From NCBI RefSeq assembly GCF_014873755.1, contig NZ_JADBEG010000001.1:6112501-6176500 (forward strand): a stretch of 64,000 nucleotides of DNA, read 5' to 3'. The stretch is from Amycolatopsis lexingtonensis. Lineage in GTDB: Bacteria > Actinomycetota > Actinomycetes > Mycobacteriales > Pseudonocardiaceae. The notes below the pieces were generated by a model, which worked only from the letters and a program-made list of their open reading frames with translations, was not told the DNA's origin and made no database searches. Below are positions 14,728 through 22,895 of the stretch, piece by piece. A program made the translations under genes and the position numbers. Every line of letters starts with the position of its first letter. Within the stretch, counting starts at the first letter, position 1.

Positions 14728-17700
14728 TTACGCCTGCGGTCGGACGAACGGGAACAGGACTGTCTGGCGGATCGACGCCCCGGTGAGCATCATCAGCAGC
14801 CGATCGACGCCGAGGCCGAGGCCACCGGTCGGCGGCATGCCGTGCTCCAGGGCCAGCAGGAAGTCCTCGTCCAGCTCCATCGCCTCGACGTCGCCGCTGG
14901 CCGCGCGCAGGGATTGCGCTTCCAGCCGGCGCCGCTGCTCGATCGGGTCGGTCAGCTCCGTGTACGCGGTGCCGACCTCGGAGCCGAACGCGATGAGGTC
15001 CCAGCGCTCGGCCAGCCGCGGGTCCGCGCGGTGCTGGCGGGTCAGCGGCGAGACGTCGGTCGGGTAGTCGGTGTAGAAGGTCGGCAGCACGGTCGTGCCC
15101 TCGACGAGGTGCTCGAACGCCTTGAGCACGAGGTCGCCGTGGCTCGGGTCCTCCCCCACCGGCACCCCCGCCGCGACGCACAGGCGGCGCAGCTCGGCCA
15201 CCGGCGTACCCGAGTCGATCCGCTCACCGAAGACCGCGGAGACGGCTTCGTGGACCGGGATCACCGGCCAGTCCCCGGAGATGTCGTACTCGACGAGCTT
15301 CCCGTGCTCGTCCGGGCGCCGCACGACCTGGGCGCCGTACGCCGCTTCGGCCGCGTGCTGGACCAGCTCGCGGGTCAGCGTCCGCATCGTGTCGTAGTCG
15401 GCGTACGCCTGGTACGCCTCGAGCATCGTGAACTCGGGGTTGTGGGTCGCGTCGACGCCCTCGTTGCGGAAGTTGCGGTTCAGCTCGAAGACCCGCTCGA
15501 CCCCGGCGACGCACAGCCGCTTGAGGTACAGCTCGGGCGCGATCCGCAGGTACATCCGCATGTCGTAGGCGTTGATGTGGGTGACGAACGGGCGCGCGTT
15601 GGCGCCGCCGTGCACCGTCTGCAGCATCGGCGTCTCGACTTCGAGGTAGTCGGCGTGGTGCAGCCGGTCGCGCACCGCGCGGACCACCGTGGACCGCAGC
15701 CGCAGCATGTTCGTCGAGTCCGGGTTGACCGCGAGGTCGAGGTAGCGCTGCCGCACCCGCGTCTCCGGGTCGGTGAGGCCCTTCCGCTTGTCCGGCAACG
15801 GGTGCAGGCACTTCGCGGTGACCGTCCACTCGTCGACGAGCACCGAGAGCTCGCCTCGCTTCGACGTCACGACCTGGCCGCTGACGCCGACGTGGTCGCC
15901 GAGGTCGACGCCGGTCCGCCAGCGGGTGAGGTCGAGTTCGCCCGCCTCCAGCATCAGCTGGATCTCGCCGCTGAAGTCCTTGACGCGGGCGAAGCACAGC
16001 CCGCCGAGGATGCGCAGGTTCAGCACGCGCCCGGCGATCCGGACCCGGTGCCCGGTGGCGGTGTCCGGGGCCAGGCCGCCGAACTTCTTCACGACGTCGC
16101 CGATGTGGTCGTCGCGGCGGAAGCCGACCGGGTACGGGTCGATGCCGGCCTCGCGGAGCTTGCCGAGCTTGGCGATGCGCACGCGGACCTGCTCGGGCCG
16201 CCGCACCTGCTTCGGGGCCGGCACCGCCGCCGACTCCTCGATCTCCTTGGCGCGGGCCACGAAGTCGTCGCCGACCGTCTCCAGGCGCAGCGAGCGCGAC
16301 CGTCCGGTCGGGACGAACCCTTCGAGCGCGCCCGCGACGATGCCGACGCGCGGCAGCCGCCGGGCCGAGGAGTAGCAGAGGAACCGCGGCACCCAGTCCG
16401 GGCCGTACTTGGCGTTGGACCGGTACAGCGACTCGAGCTGGAAGAAGCGCGAGAAGACGCTCAGGATGCCGCGCCACGCCCGCAGTACCGGGCCGGCGCC
16501 GATGCGCTCGCCTTCGGAGAACACCGCGCGGAACATCGCGAAGTTGAGCGAGATCCGCTGCGCGCCGAGGTGCTGCGCGGCCGCGACGACCTCGGCGATC
16601 ATGTATTCGTTGAGGCCGTTCTCGGCGTCGCGGTCGCGGCGCATGAGGTCCAGCGAGAGACCGCGACGGCCCCACGGGACGAACGACAGCAGGCCGCGCA
16701 GGTCGCCGCGGGCGTCGTAGGCCTCGACCATCACGCTGCGGCCGTCGCTGGCGTCACCGAGCCGGCCCAGTGCCATCGAGAACCCGCGTTCGGTCTCGGC
16801 GCCGCGCCAGGCCTGGGCCCTGGCCAGCAGGTCGGCCATCTCCCCGTCGGGGATTTCGCCGTGACGGCGGACCCGCGAGGTGTAGCCCGCCCGCTCGATG
16901 CGCTTGACGGCCTGGCGGACCGAGCGCCGCTCCGGCCCGGCGAGGCTGAACTCGCGGACGTCGAGGACCGCTTCGTCGCCGATTTCCAGCGCCCGCAGGC
17001 CGGCGTCGGTGTACACCTTCGCGCCGCTTTCGCTCGCCCCGAGCACCCCCGGGGTCCAGCCGTACGTGCGCGTCTCGTCGAGCCACGCGCGGACCGCGTC
17101 CGGCCACGCCTCGGGGTCGCCGATGGGGTCGGCGCTGGCGACGCTGGTGCCGCCGAGCACGCGGTAGGTCACCGCCGCGCGGCCGTTCGGCGAGAAGACG
17201 ACGCTCTTGTCGCGCCGGGTCGCGAAGTAGCCGAGGGAGTCGTCCTCGCCGTGCGCGGCCAGCAGTTCGCGCACCCGGAGCTCCTCGTCGTCCGTGCGCA
17301 GGCGCCGGCTGCGGACGCCACGGAAGAGCAGGTACAGCGCCGCGGTGGCGACCGCCGTCGCGCTGAGGTCCATGAAGACGTCCAGCCAGGCGGGCCCCTC
17401 GCCGACGCCGATCCGGCGCAGCTGGAGGTTCTCGCCGGTGGCGTGGTTCACGACCCAGGCGAAGCGCTCCCACGTGTCGCCGAGGTGCCCGGGAAACGCT
17501 TCCGCGAGCCCCCAGCCGACCAGGATGACCACGGCGAACCCGCCGAACAGCATGGCCAGTCCGTCGCGCCAGGCGCTCGGCGCGAGCCGGGCCGGGAAGG
17601 CCGGGCGCAGCGCGAGCAGGAACACGATCAGCGCGATCGAGACGACGTCGGCGACGGTCAGCACCCACAGCTGCGCCGGGATGTGCCGGACCTGCTTCGG

Positions 17701-18090
17701 GCCAAGCGTCAGCAGTTCGGGTGACCACAGGAGCGTCGCCTGCAGGGCCAGGGTGAGGACCAGGCCGCCGACCTGGAACAGCACCAGCGTGTACAGCGCC
17801 GCCGCCTTGCGCCGCCGCAGCGCCCCGCCGAGCACCACCAGCAGCAGGACCATGACCAGGCTGGCGCTGGTCGGCACGCTGAGCCCGGAGAAGGCCATGT
17901 CGATGCCGTTGAGCAGGCGCCCGTGCGGGCCGTTCGTGAAGAGGAGGATCACCGAAAACACCGCGGCCAGCTGGACCACGGTCGCGACGATGCCGCCCGC
18001 CTTCGCCTTCCACTTCGGGAGGCGCGGGCGTGTGCTCGCGAGGGTTCCCATCGTTGCTTTCGTCGCCTTTCGCGGCCGTTCGGTGCTCAT
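14728..18090 (-). CDS. lysX: bifunctional lysylphosphatidylglycerol synthetase/lysine--tRNA ligase
   Basis: 1120 residues. The N-terminal region (about 30-260) has six or seven membrane helices. Residues about 280-610 form the MprF-type aminoacyl-transferase domain (DDSLGYFATRRDKSVVFSPNGRAAVTYRV, LSFVPWGRRGLSLDLMRRD). A linker leads to a lysyl-tRNA synthetase with its own OB fold (RVRIAGRVLNLRILGGLCFARVKDFSG) and class II core: motif 2 FRNEGVDATHNPEFTMLEAYQAYADY and motif 3 GLGLGVDRLLMMLTGASIRQTVLFPF. Such fusions make lysyl-tRNA and transfer lysine to phosphatidylglycerol, lowering membrane negative charge. M. tuberculosis LysX has the same architecture (about 1170 residues). A GAGGA ribosome site lies close to the ATG. 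It is divergent from panB. Confidence 0.94.
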   Translation of the reverse strand: MSTERPRKATKATMGTLASTRPRLPKWKAKAGGIVATVVQLAAVFSVILLFTNGPHGRLLNGIDMAFSGLSVPTSASLVMVLLLVVLGGALRRRKAAALYTLVLFQVGGLVLTLALQATLLWSPELLTLGPKQVRHIPAQLWVLTVADVVSIALIVFLLALRPAFPARLAPSAWRDGLAMLFGGFAVVILVGWGLAEAFPGHLGDTWERFAWVVNHATGENLQLRRIGVGEGPAWLDVFMDLSATAVATAALYLLFRGVRSRRLRTDDEELRVRELLAAHGEDDSLGYFATRRDKSVVFSPNGRAAVTYRVLGGTSVASADPIGDPEAWPDAVRAWLDETRTYGWTPGVLGASESGAKVYTDAGLRALEIGDEAVLDVREFSLAGPERRSVRQAVKRIERAGYTSRVRRHGEIPDGEMADLLARAQAWRGAETERGFSMALGRLGDASDGRSVMVEAYDARGDLRGLLSFVPWGRRGLSLDLMRRDRDAENGLNEYMIAEVVAAAQHLGAQRISLNFAMFRAVFSEGERIGAGPVLRAWRGILSVFSRFFQLESLYRSNAKYGPDWVPRFLCYSSARRLPRVGIVAGALEGFVPTGRSRSLRLETVGDDFVARAKEIEESAAVPAPKQVRRPEQVRVRIAKLGKLREAGIDPYPVGFRRDDHIGDVVKKFGGLAPDTATGHRVRIAGRVLNLRILGGLCFARVKDFSGEIQLMLEAGELDLTRWRTGVDLGDHVGVSGQVVTSKRGELSVLVDEWTVTAKCLHPLPDKRKGLTDPETRVRQRYLDLAVNPDSTNMLRLRSTVVRAVRDRLHHADYLEVETPMLQTVHGGANARPFVTHINAYDMRMYLRIAPELYLKRLCVAGVERVFELNRNFRNEGVDATHNPEFTMLEAYQAYADYDTMRTLTRELVQHAAEAAYGAQVVRRPDEHGKLVEYDISGDWPVIPVHEAVSAVFGERIDSGTPVAELRRLCVAAGVPVGEDPSHGDLVLKAFEHLVEGTTVLPTFYTDYPTDVSPLTRQHRADPRLAERWDLIAFGSEVGTAYTELTDPIEQRRRLEAQSLRAASGDVEAMELDEDFLLALEHGMPPTGGLGLGVDRLLMMLTGASIRQTVLFPFVRPQA

Positions 18091-18291
18091 GCCGTCCTCT
18101 TGACGTCAGTGAACACAGGTTGGTTGTCCCCGGGCATCAACCTGAAGTCTGACGGTGCGTCGTCCCCGAGGGTGTGAAGCTGGTCCCAGGAGGTTGGGGG
18201 CCCGCCCGCGCGCGTGCCACGCTCTGAGACGCCCCTGCTCCACGACCCGGGGACCTCCACCGAGGCCTCGAGGGAAGGACGGTCGACGACG

Positions 18292-19167
18292 ATGTCTGCC
18301 CCCGCGAACGGGCCCGCCGAAGAAGCGGCCCCCTACGGCACCGGACCCGGCACCAAGCCGGCGCCGGGCCGGAAAGTACGCGTGCACCACCTGCGTGAGC
18401 TGAAGGAACGCGGCGAGCCGTGGCCGATGCTCACCGCTTACGACATGTACACCGCCGCGCTGTTCGACGAGGCCGGGATCCCGGTGCTGCTCGTCGGCGA
18501 CTCCGCGGCCAACAACGTGTTCGGCTACGACACCTCGCTGCCGGTGACGGTCGACGAGTTGCTGCCGCTGGTCCGGGCCGTCACCCGGTCGGTCAAACGG
18601 GCCCTCGTGGTCGCCGACCTGCCGTTCGGCTCCTACCAGCTGTCGCCGCAGCAGGCGCTGGAGACGTCGGTGCGGTTCATGAAGGAGGGCCGCGCGCACG
18701 CCGTGAAGCTCGAAGGCGGGCGGCGGTTCGCCGCGCACGTCGAGGCGCTGACGTCGGCCGGCGTGCCGGTGATGGGCCACATCGGCTTCACCCCGCAGAG
18801 TGAACACAACCTCGGTGGCTACCGGGTGCAGGGGCGCGGCGAAGCAGCGGACGCGCTGCTCGCCGACGCGCTGGCGCTGCAGGAGGCCGGGGCGTTCGCG
18901 GTGGTGATGGAGATGGTGCCCGCCGAAGCCGCGAAGCGCGTCACGGCGGAGCTGAAGATCCCGACGGTCGGCATCGGCGCGGGCCCGGACTGCGACGCGC
19001 AGGTGCTCGTCTGGCAGGACATGGCCGGCCTGCGGCGCGGGAAGGCGCCGCGGTTCGTGAAGCGCTACGCCGACGTGGCGACGGTGCTGCAGGACGCCGC
19101 CACGGCGTTCGCCGAGGACGTCCGCCGCGGCGAGTTCCCGGCGCCGGAGCACGCCTTCCACGACTGA
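18292..19167 (+). CDS. panB: 3-methyl-2-oxobutanoate hydroxymethyltransferase
   Basis: 291 residues from the ATG at 18292, preceded by AGGGAAGGA; an upstream ATG at 18214 would add 26 residues without family similarity. TIM-barrel motifs: [107 protein letters not shown] and [22 protein letters not shown]. It converts ketoisovalerate and methylenetetrahydrofolate to ketopantoate, the first committed pantothenate/CoA step. It lies apart from other pan genes, as Rv2225 does in M. tuberculosis. Confidence 0.94.
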   Translation: MSAPANGPAEEAAPYGTGPGTKPAPGRKVRVHHLRELKERGEPWPMLTAYDMYTAALFDEAGIPVLLVGDSAANNVFGYDTSLPVTVDELLPLVRAVTRSVKRALVVADLPFGSYQLSPQQALETSVRFMKEGRAHAVKLEGGRRFAAHVEALTSAGVPVMGHIGFTPQSEHNLGGYRVQGRGEAADALLADALALQEAGAFAVVMEMVPAEAAKRVTAELKIPTVGIGAGPDCDAQVLVWQDMAGLRRGKAPRFVKRYADVATVLQDAATAFAEDVRRGEFPAPEHAFHD

Positions 19168-19172
19168 CGCCG

Positions 19173-20030
19173 TCACCGGCGCTTGAACCGTTCCGCGAGT
19201 GCCGGGTCCTGCTCCCACCAGAGCGCGGGCGGCGCCGAAGCGGCTTCCTCGTCCAGCTGGGCGTCGATCCGCTTCGCGCGCCGCTCGTCGTCGCGGGCCC
19301 AGCGGACGAAGAGGGCGGCGATGAACGGCAGGCCGGCCACGTCGCCGCCGATCCACAGGACGCCCGCGCCGATGATCTGGTCGGTGCGCGGGTCCGGGCC
19401 CCGGCCCAGGTGCGCGGCCGCGTAGTGCGCCGGCGCGAGCAGCGGACCCAGCCACAGGACCAGGCCGAGCGCGCCGTCGAAGACGACCTCCGTGAACGCG
19501 ATCCACACCGAGACCAGGTGCGGGTCGCGGCGCGGGGTGGGGTCCAGGCCCAGGCGCGTCCAGAAGTACGTGAAGCCGGCCAGCACGAGCACCACCCGGA
19601 CCAGGCCGTCGGCCACCGGCGAGCACAGCACGAGGTCGTAGAGCGGGGTCAGGTACAGCACGAGCACCGGCACGACCAGCGTCAGCGTGACGACCGGCGG
19701 GAACGTCAGCGCGCGGGCGAGCCGGCCGCGGCCGTGCCGGCGCAGCCACCGCGCCGGGACGGTGTCGAGCAGGAGCCGGATCGGGGCGCCCATGGCCAGC
19801 AGCAGCGGCGTGATCATCAGCAGCGTGATGGTCTGGACCGCGCGGACCCAGAAGAACGTCGTGTCGTACACGGCCAGCGGGGAGCACGTGACGACCACGA
19901 TCGTCGCCAGGCCGGTGAGGAACGCCGTCGTGCGGCCCGGCGGCCAGCCTCGGCCGCGGGCCGCGCGGACGTAGAGCGTGCCGAGCACGAGTACGGCGAG
20001 CAGTGCCGGGACGTCGAACGTCAGTGGCAT
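19173..20030 (-). CDS. ctaG: cytochrome c oxidase assembly protein, CtaG (caa3) family
   Basis: 285 residues with about seven membrane helices. Conserved features: WPPGRTTAFLTGLATIVVVTCSPLAVYDTTFFWVRAVQTITLLMITPLLLAMGAPIRLLL, then YLTPLYDLVL and GLDPTPRRDPHLVSVWIAFTEVVFDGALGL. The C-terminal tail EASAPPALWWEQDPALAERFKRR is typical of actinobacterial members. The family assists Cu delivery to the oxidase in aa3/caa3-type systems. Its ATG lies one base from the uppP stop, so translation is probably coupled. It ends convergently with panB, five bases away. Confidence 0.88.
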   Translation of the reverse strand: MPLTFDVPALLAVLVLGTLYVRAARGRGWPPGRTTAFLTGLATIVVVTCSPLAVYDTTFFWVRAVQTITLLMITPLLLAMGAPIRLLLDTVPARWLRRHGRGRLARALTFPPVVTLTLVVPVLVLYLTPLYDLVLCSPVADGLVRVVLVLAGFTYFWTRLGLDPTPRRDPHLVSVWIAFTEVVFDGALGLVLWLGPLLAPAHYAAAHLGRGPDPRTDQIIGAGVLWIGGDVAGLPFIAALFVRWARDDERRAKRIDAQLDEEAASAPPALWWEQDPALAERFKRR

Positions 20031-20031
20031 G

Positions 20032-20958
20032 TCAGACCGCGAAGAAGATCAGGCTGCCGATTCCGGCGACGACGCAGTAAATGGCGAACGGGGTCAGAGT
20101 GCGCGTTTCGAAGTATCCCGTGAGGAACCGGACAGAAATGTACGAAGCGATCCCGGCGATGACGCTGCCGACGAGCGCCGGGCCGAGCGACGCGTGGTTT
20201 TCCGGGGCGAACAGCGTCGGCATCTTGAGCACGCCGGCCGCGAGGATGACCGGGGTGGCCAGCAGGAACGCGAAGCGCGCCGCGTCTTCGTGCCCCAGGC
20301 CGCGGCGCAGGCCCGCGACCATCGTGATGCCGGAGCGGCTGATGCCGGGCAGCAGCGCGAGGATCTGCGCCGCGCCGATCAGCACCGCCTCGCCCACGCG
20401 CAGCTTCGCCAGCCGGACGTCGGTCGCTTCTTCGACGGTGACCGCTCGCATGACGAGCGTCTCCTCGGTCGAGAAGTCCACAGTGTCCGCTTCTTCGGCG
20501 GGTTTCGCGCGTGAGAACTTCTCGGCGGCATACAGGACTCCGCCGTTGAGCGCGAGGAAGATCGCCGCGGGCACCGGCTTGCCCAGGAAGTCGCGCAGCA
20601 GCCCTTCGAGCAGCAGGCCGGCCAGCCCGACCGGGATCGTGGCGAGCACGAGCAGCCACGCGAGCCGCTGGTCGGGGGTGCGGACCTCGCGGTGGCGGAG
20701 CGACGTCCACAGGCCGCCGATGATCCGGATCCAGTCCTTGCGGAAGAACAGGACGAGCGCGAGCGCGGTGGCGACGTGCATCGCCACGAGTACCGCCAGG
20801 TACGGCGAACCCTTCCCGATGCTCAGGTCCTGCTGCCACTGGCCGCCGAGCCAGGCCGGCAACAGGATGCTGTGGCCGAGACTGGACACCGGAAACAATT
20901 CCGACACCCCTTGCAAGGCGCCGACGACAATCGCCTCGACATAGGTCACCGCGGACAT
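20032..20958 (-). CDS. uppP: undecaprenyl-diphosphate phosphatase
   Basis: 308 residues, polytopic. The first active-site repeat is EAIVVGALQGVSELFPVSSLGHSILLP, the second LALLPGISRSGITMVAGLRRGLGHEDAARFAFLLATPVILAAGVLK. These hold the Glu-rich and PGxSRSG catalytic motifs of the BacA/UppP family. A charged cytoplasmic insert of about 60 residues (KFSRAKPAEEADTVDF...) makes it longer than the 273-residue E. coli enzyme. It recycles the lipid carrier for peptidoglycan and arabinogalactan synthesis. It leads a two-gene operon with ctaG and is divergent from the attenuator-like region at 21066-21328. Confidence 0.93.
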   Translation of the reverse strand: MSAVTYVEAIVVGALQGVSELFPVSSLGHSILLPAWLGGQWQQDLSIGKGSPYLAVLVAMHVATALALVLFFRKDWIRIIGGLWTSLRHREVRTPDQRLAWLLVLATIPVGLAGLLLEGLLRDFLGKPVPAAIFLALNGGVLYAAEKFSRAKPAEEADTVDFSTEETLVMRAVTVEEATDVRLAKLRVGEAVLIGAAQILALLPGISRSGITMVAGLRRGLGHEDAARFAFLLATPVILAAGVLKMPTLFAPENHASLGPALVGSVIAGIASYISVRFLTGYFETRTLTPFAIYCVVAGIGSLIFFAV

Positions 20959-21065
20959 TCCGTGCCTTTCCGTACCCTATTCCAGCACCACCCGACACCG
21001 GAAAGTACCGGCCCATTCGTTAACCCGGAGCAAGGGGGATGGGCGCACTCAGCGTCCTCACAGCG

Positions 21066-21097
21066 GATGTTCACATCCATGAACATCAATCATGTTC
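21066..21097. promoter_or_regulatory. operator-like triple half-site upstream of the pip promoter
   Basis: GATGTTCA (21066-21073), six bases, TGAACATC (21080-21087), five bases, ATGTTC (21092-21097). The first two are a perfect 8-bp inverted repeat; the third repeats the first half-site and abuts the -35 box. The spacing suggests repressor or activator binding at the promoter. It could equally control the divergent uppP operon 108 bp away. Confidence 0.6.
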
Positions 21098-21126
21098 TTG
21101 ACTGGTGTTCGACTTGTGGCTTAGCG
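21098..21126 (+). promoter_or_regulatory. sigma-70-type promoter of the leader/pip unit
   Basis: TTGACT at 21098-21103, a 17-base spacer, then TTAGCG at 21121-21126 (or TAGCGT one base later). It lies 56 bases before a leader ORF with a strong ribosome site and immediately after the triple half-site operator. Confidence 0.65.
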
Positions 21127-21182
21127 TTTAGCCCGTCGCCACCACGACGCGAAGGAACGAACCTCGACGAGGAGGACGGCAA

Positions 21183-21224
21183 ATGCGTACGCGGATCGGC
21201 TTCACCCTCTCCCCCGGCGGCTGA
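21183..21224 (+). CDS. 13-residue leader peptide
   Basis: ATG at 21183 preceded by GAGGAGGA with seven bases of spacing, one of the best ribosome sites in the window. The ORF encodes MRTRIGFTLSPGG then TGA. A perfect 10-bp hairpin with a T-rich tail starts 13 bases after the stop, followed by a second 13-bp hairpin and then the pip gene. This is the layout of a ribosome-dependent attenuator. The codons are not enriched for one amino acid, so the signal could be ribosome stalling (for example an antibiotic or the nascent peptide) rather than a scarce tRNA. Reading as a truncated start of a larger protein was considered: the peptide resembles no conserved domain downstream and the frame closes at once. 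Confidence 0.6.
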   Translation: MRTRIGFTLSPGG

Positions 21225-21237
21225 CGCCCCTCGATCC

Positions 21238-21283
21238 GGGAGCCCGCTCAGCCCGGCGGCGGGGGCGGGCTCCCACCTTTCTT
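21238..21283 (+). terminator. intrinsic terminator (attenuator) upstream of pip
   Basis: GGGAGCCCGC (21238-21247) pairs perfectly with GCGGGCTCCC (21265-21274) and is followed by ACCTTTCTT. The 5' arm CCGGGAG could alternatively pair with the CTCCCCCGG stretch inside the leader ORF (about 21208-21216) with two bulged bases. That would be an antiterminator, unmasked or blocked by a ribosome on the leader. Confidence 0.65.
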
Positions 21284-21328
21284 GGCCGTCGTCCCGGCCC
21301 CTGGCGGCGGGGTGTCGGGACGACGGCC
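21284..21328 (+). promoter_or_regulatory. second long hairpin in the pip leader
   Basis: GGCCGTCGTCCCG (21284-21296) and CGGGACGACGGCC (21316-21328) form a perfect 13-bp stem; the 19-base loop can add a CCCC/GGGG inner stem. It ends 26 bases before the pip ATG. It may be a second terminator or an RNA-stability structure. Confidence 0.6.
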
Positions 21329-21354
21329 GGGACCCGTGCGGCAAAGTGACCGCC

Positions 21355-22299
21355 ATGGACGAGCTCTACCCGCCGATTCCCCCGCGTGCCGAAGGGTTCC
21401 TGGACACCGGCGACGGCCACCGGATCCGGTGCCAGGAGGCCGGCAACCCGGACGGCAAACCGGTGGTGGTGCTGCACGGCGGGCCCGGCAGCGGGATCGC
21501 GCCGATGGCGCGGCGGCACTTCGACCCCGCGGCGTACCGGATCGTCCTGTTCGACCAGCGCGGCTCCGGGCAGTCGACCCCGGGCGCGCACGACCTGCGC
21601 GCCAACACCCTGTGGCACCTGGTCGCCGACATGGAACTCCTGCGCGAACGGCTCGGCATCGACCGCTGGCAGCTCTTCGGCGGCTCGTGGGGCGCGACGC
21701 TCGCCCTCGCCTACGCCGAGACGCACCCTTCGCACGTCAGCGAAATCATCCTGCGCGGCGTGTTCACCGTGCGCCCGAGCGAGCTCGACTGGATCTACCG
21801 CGGCGGCGCGGCCAACCTGTTCCCGCGCGAGTGGGAGGCCTTCCTCGCCCCGATCCCGGCCGCCTTGCGGGACGACCCGCTGGCGGCGTACGCCACGCTG
21901 CTCGAAGACCCGTCGGAGGAGGTCCGGCACCGGGCCGCGATCGCGTGGAGCACCTGGGAGGGCGCGACGGTTTCGGTGGTGCCGCAGGAATCCTTCGTCC
22001 GCCAGTACGCCGAACCGGCGTTCGCGCTGACCTTCGCCCGCCTCGCCGTCCACTACTTCCGCCACGGCGCTTGGCTCGCCGACGGCCAGCTGGTCCGCGA
22101 CGCGGGCAAGCTCGCCGGCATCCCCGGCATCATCGTCCAGGGCCGCTACGACGCGGTGTGCCCACCGGTCACGGCGTACGAGCTGCACCGGAACTGGCCG
22201 GGGTCGGAGCTGAAGCTCCTCGAAGGCGCCGGGCACGCGGTGACCGACCCGGGCATGCTCGCGGCCCTGCGCGCGGCGACGGACTCATTCCGCCAGTAG
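21355..22299 (+). CDS. pip: proline iminopeptidase-type alpha/beta hydrolase
   Basis: 314 residues. Family motifs: LYPPIPPRAEGFLDTGDGHRIRCQEAGNPDGKPVVVLHGGPGSG (oxyanion loop HGGPG), VLFDQRGSGQSTPG, the nucleophile elbow FGGSWGATLALAYAETHP, acid VQGRYDAVCPP and base GAGHAV. It should release N-terminal proline from peptides in the cytoplasm. The ATG at 21355 and the in-frame GTG three codons upstream are both possible, and neither has a good ribosome site, which fits control at the leader. It sits behind a promoter, leader peptide and two hairpins, unusual for a housekeeping peptidase. Its last 15 bases overlap the end of the convergent TetR gene. Confidence 0.9.
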   Translation: MDELYPPIPPRAEGFLDTGDGHRIRCQEAGNPDGKPVVVLHGGPGSGIAPMARRHFDPAAYRIVLFDQRGSGQSTPGAHDLRANTLWHLVADMELLRERLGIDRWQLFGGSWGATLALAYAETHPSHVSEIILRGVFTVRPSELDWIYRGGAANLFPREWEAFLAPIPAALRDDPLAAYATLLEDPSEEVRHRAAIAWSTWEGATVSVVPQESFVRQYAEPAFALTFARLAVHYFRHGAWLADGQLVRDAGKLAGIPGIIVQGRYDAVCPPVTAYELHRNWPGSELKLLEGAGHAVTDPGMLAALRAATDSFRQ

Positions 22300-22836
22300 G
22301 ACGGCGAACACCTGCTCCAGCTTGCGCTCGAGGACGGCTTCGTCAGCGCGGGCGAGTTCGGTGCCGCCGATGAGCGCGCGCATCAGCCAGAAGCCCGCGA
22401 TCACGGACAGGACCAGTGCCGGCCCGGTCTTTTCCCGTCCGGGAAGCAGGTCGGCGAGGTGCTTCTCGACGTGCCGCTCGATGCCGTCGCGCAGGATCTC
22501 CGCGGCGCGCGGGTTCGGCGCCGAGCGCAGCGTCAGCAGGAACGGATCGAGCCGCGTGGCACCGGGGGCGGTCCGGCGCACCAGTGCGGCCGCGATGTCC
22601 GCGGCGAGCGTCGCGGGGTCCTCGGTGAGCACGGTCCGCTCGGTCATCGCCGCATCGACGACCTCCGCGAAGAGCCCTTCCTTGGAGCCGAAGTAGCGGT
22701 TCACGAGCATCGCCGTGACACCGGCGGACTCGGCGATTTCGCGCACGCCGACGCCGTCGTACCCGGCACGGGTGAAGGCGTCGAGCGCGGAAGCCAGGAT
22801 CGCTTCACGGGTCGCGGCGGCGTTGCGGGGTCTCAT
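22285..22836 (-). CDS. TetR-family transcriptional regulator
   Basis: 183 residues. N-terminal HTH: TREAILASALDAFTRAGYDGVGVREIAESAGVTAMLVNRYFGSKEGLFAEVVDAAM (residues about 9-65). The C-terminal helical ligand-binding domain is similar in layout to TetR_C proteins of the AcrR type. It is divergent from the SDR gene, and a 41-bp operator palindrome starts one base upstream of its own ATG, so it very likely represses itself and the SDR. The inducer is unknown. It overlaps the pip 3' end by 15 bases. Confidence 0.9.
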   Translation of the reverse strand: MRPRNAAATREAILASALDAFTRAGYDGVGVREIAESAGVTAMLVNRYFGSKEGLFAEVVDAAMTERTVLTEDPATLAADIAAALVRRTAPGATRLDPFLLTLRSAPNPRAAEILRDGIERHVEKHLADLLPGREKTGPALVLSVIAGFWLMRALIGGTELARADEAVLERKLEQVFAVLLAE

Positions 22837-22877
22837 GTATACGAGTGTAGACTTCCACTAAGTCTACAGCCGTATAC
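22837..22877. promoter_or_regulatory. nested palindromic operator between TetR and SDR genes
   Basis: Inner repeat TGTAGACTT (22846-22854), five bases, AAGTCTACA (22860-22868). Outer repeat GTATAC at 22837-22842 and 22872-22877, each three bases from the inner arms. The whole element is symmetric about 22857 and fills the divergent intergenic space, the expected site for a TetR dimer pair. Confidence 0.85.
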
Positions 22878-22895
22878 CTCTTGGGAAGGTGCTCC

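Noticed and set aside
14557..17724. Very long open frame (over 1000 codons) antisense to lysX
   Set aside because: High GC bias at third positions leaves antisense frames open. The product is Arg/Ala/Gly-rich without any domain, while the lysX frame has full-length conserved motifs.
18091..18291. Riboswitch or operator between lysX and panB
   Set aside because: About 200 bases with ordinary ribosome sites on both sides, but no convincing conserved RNA structure or inverted repeat.
21183..21240. Leader ORF as the broken start of a luciferase-like (F420) protein, whose members begin similarly
   Set aside because: The frame ends immediately and is followed by perfect hairpins and no residual homology, so a leader peptide is the simpler explanation.
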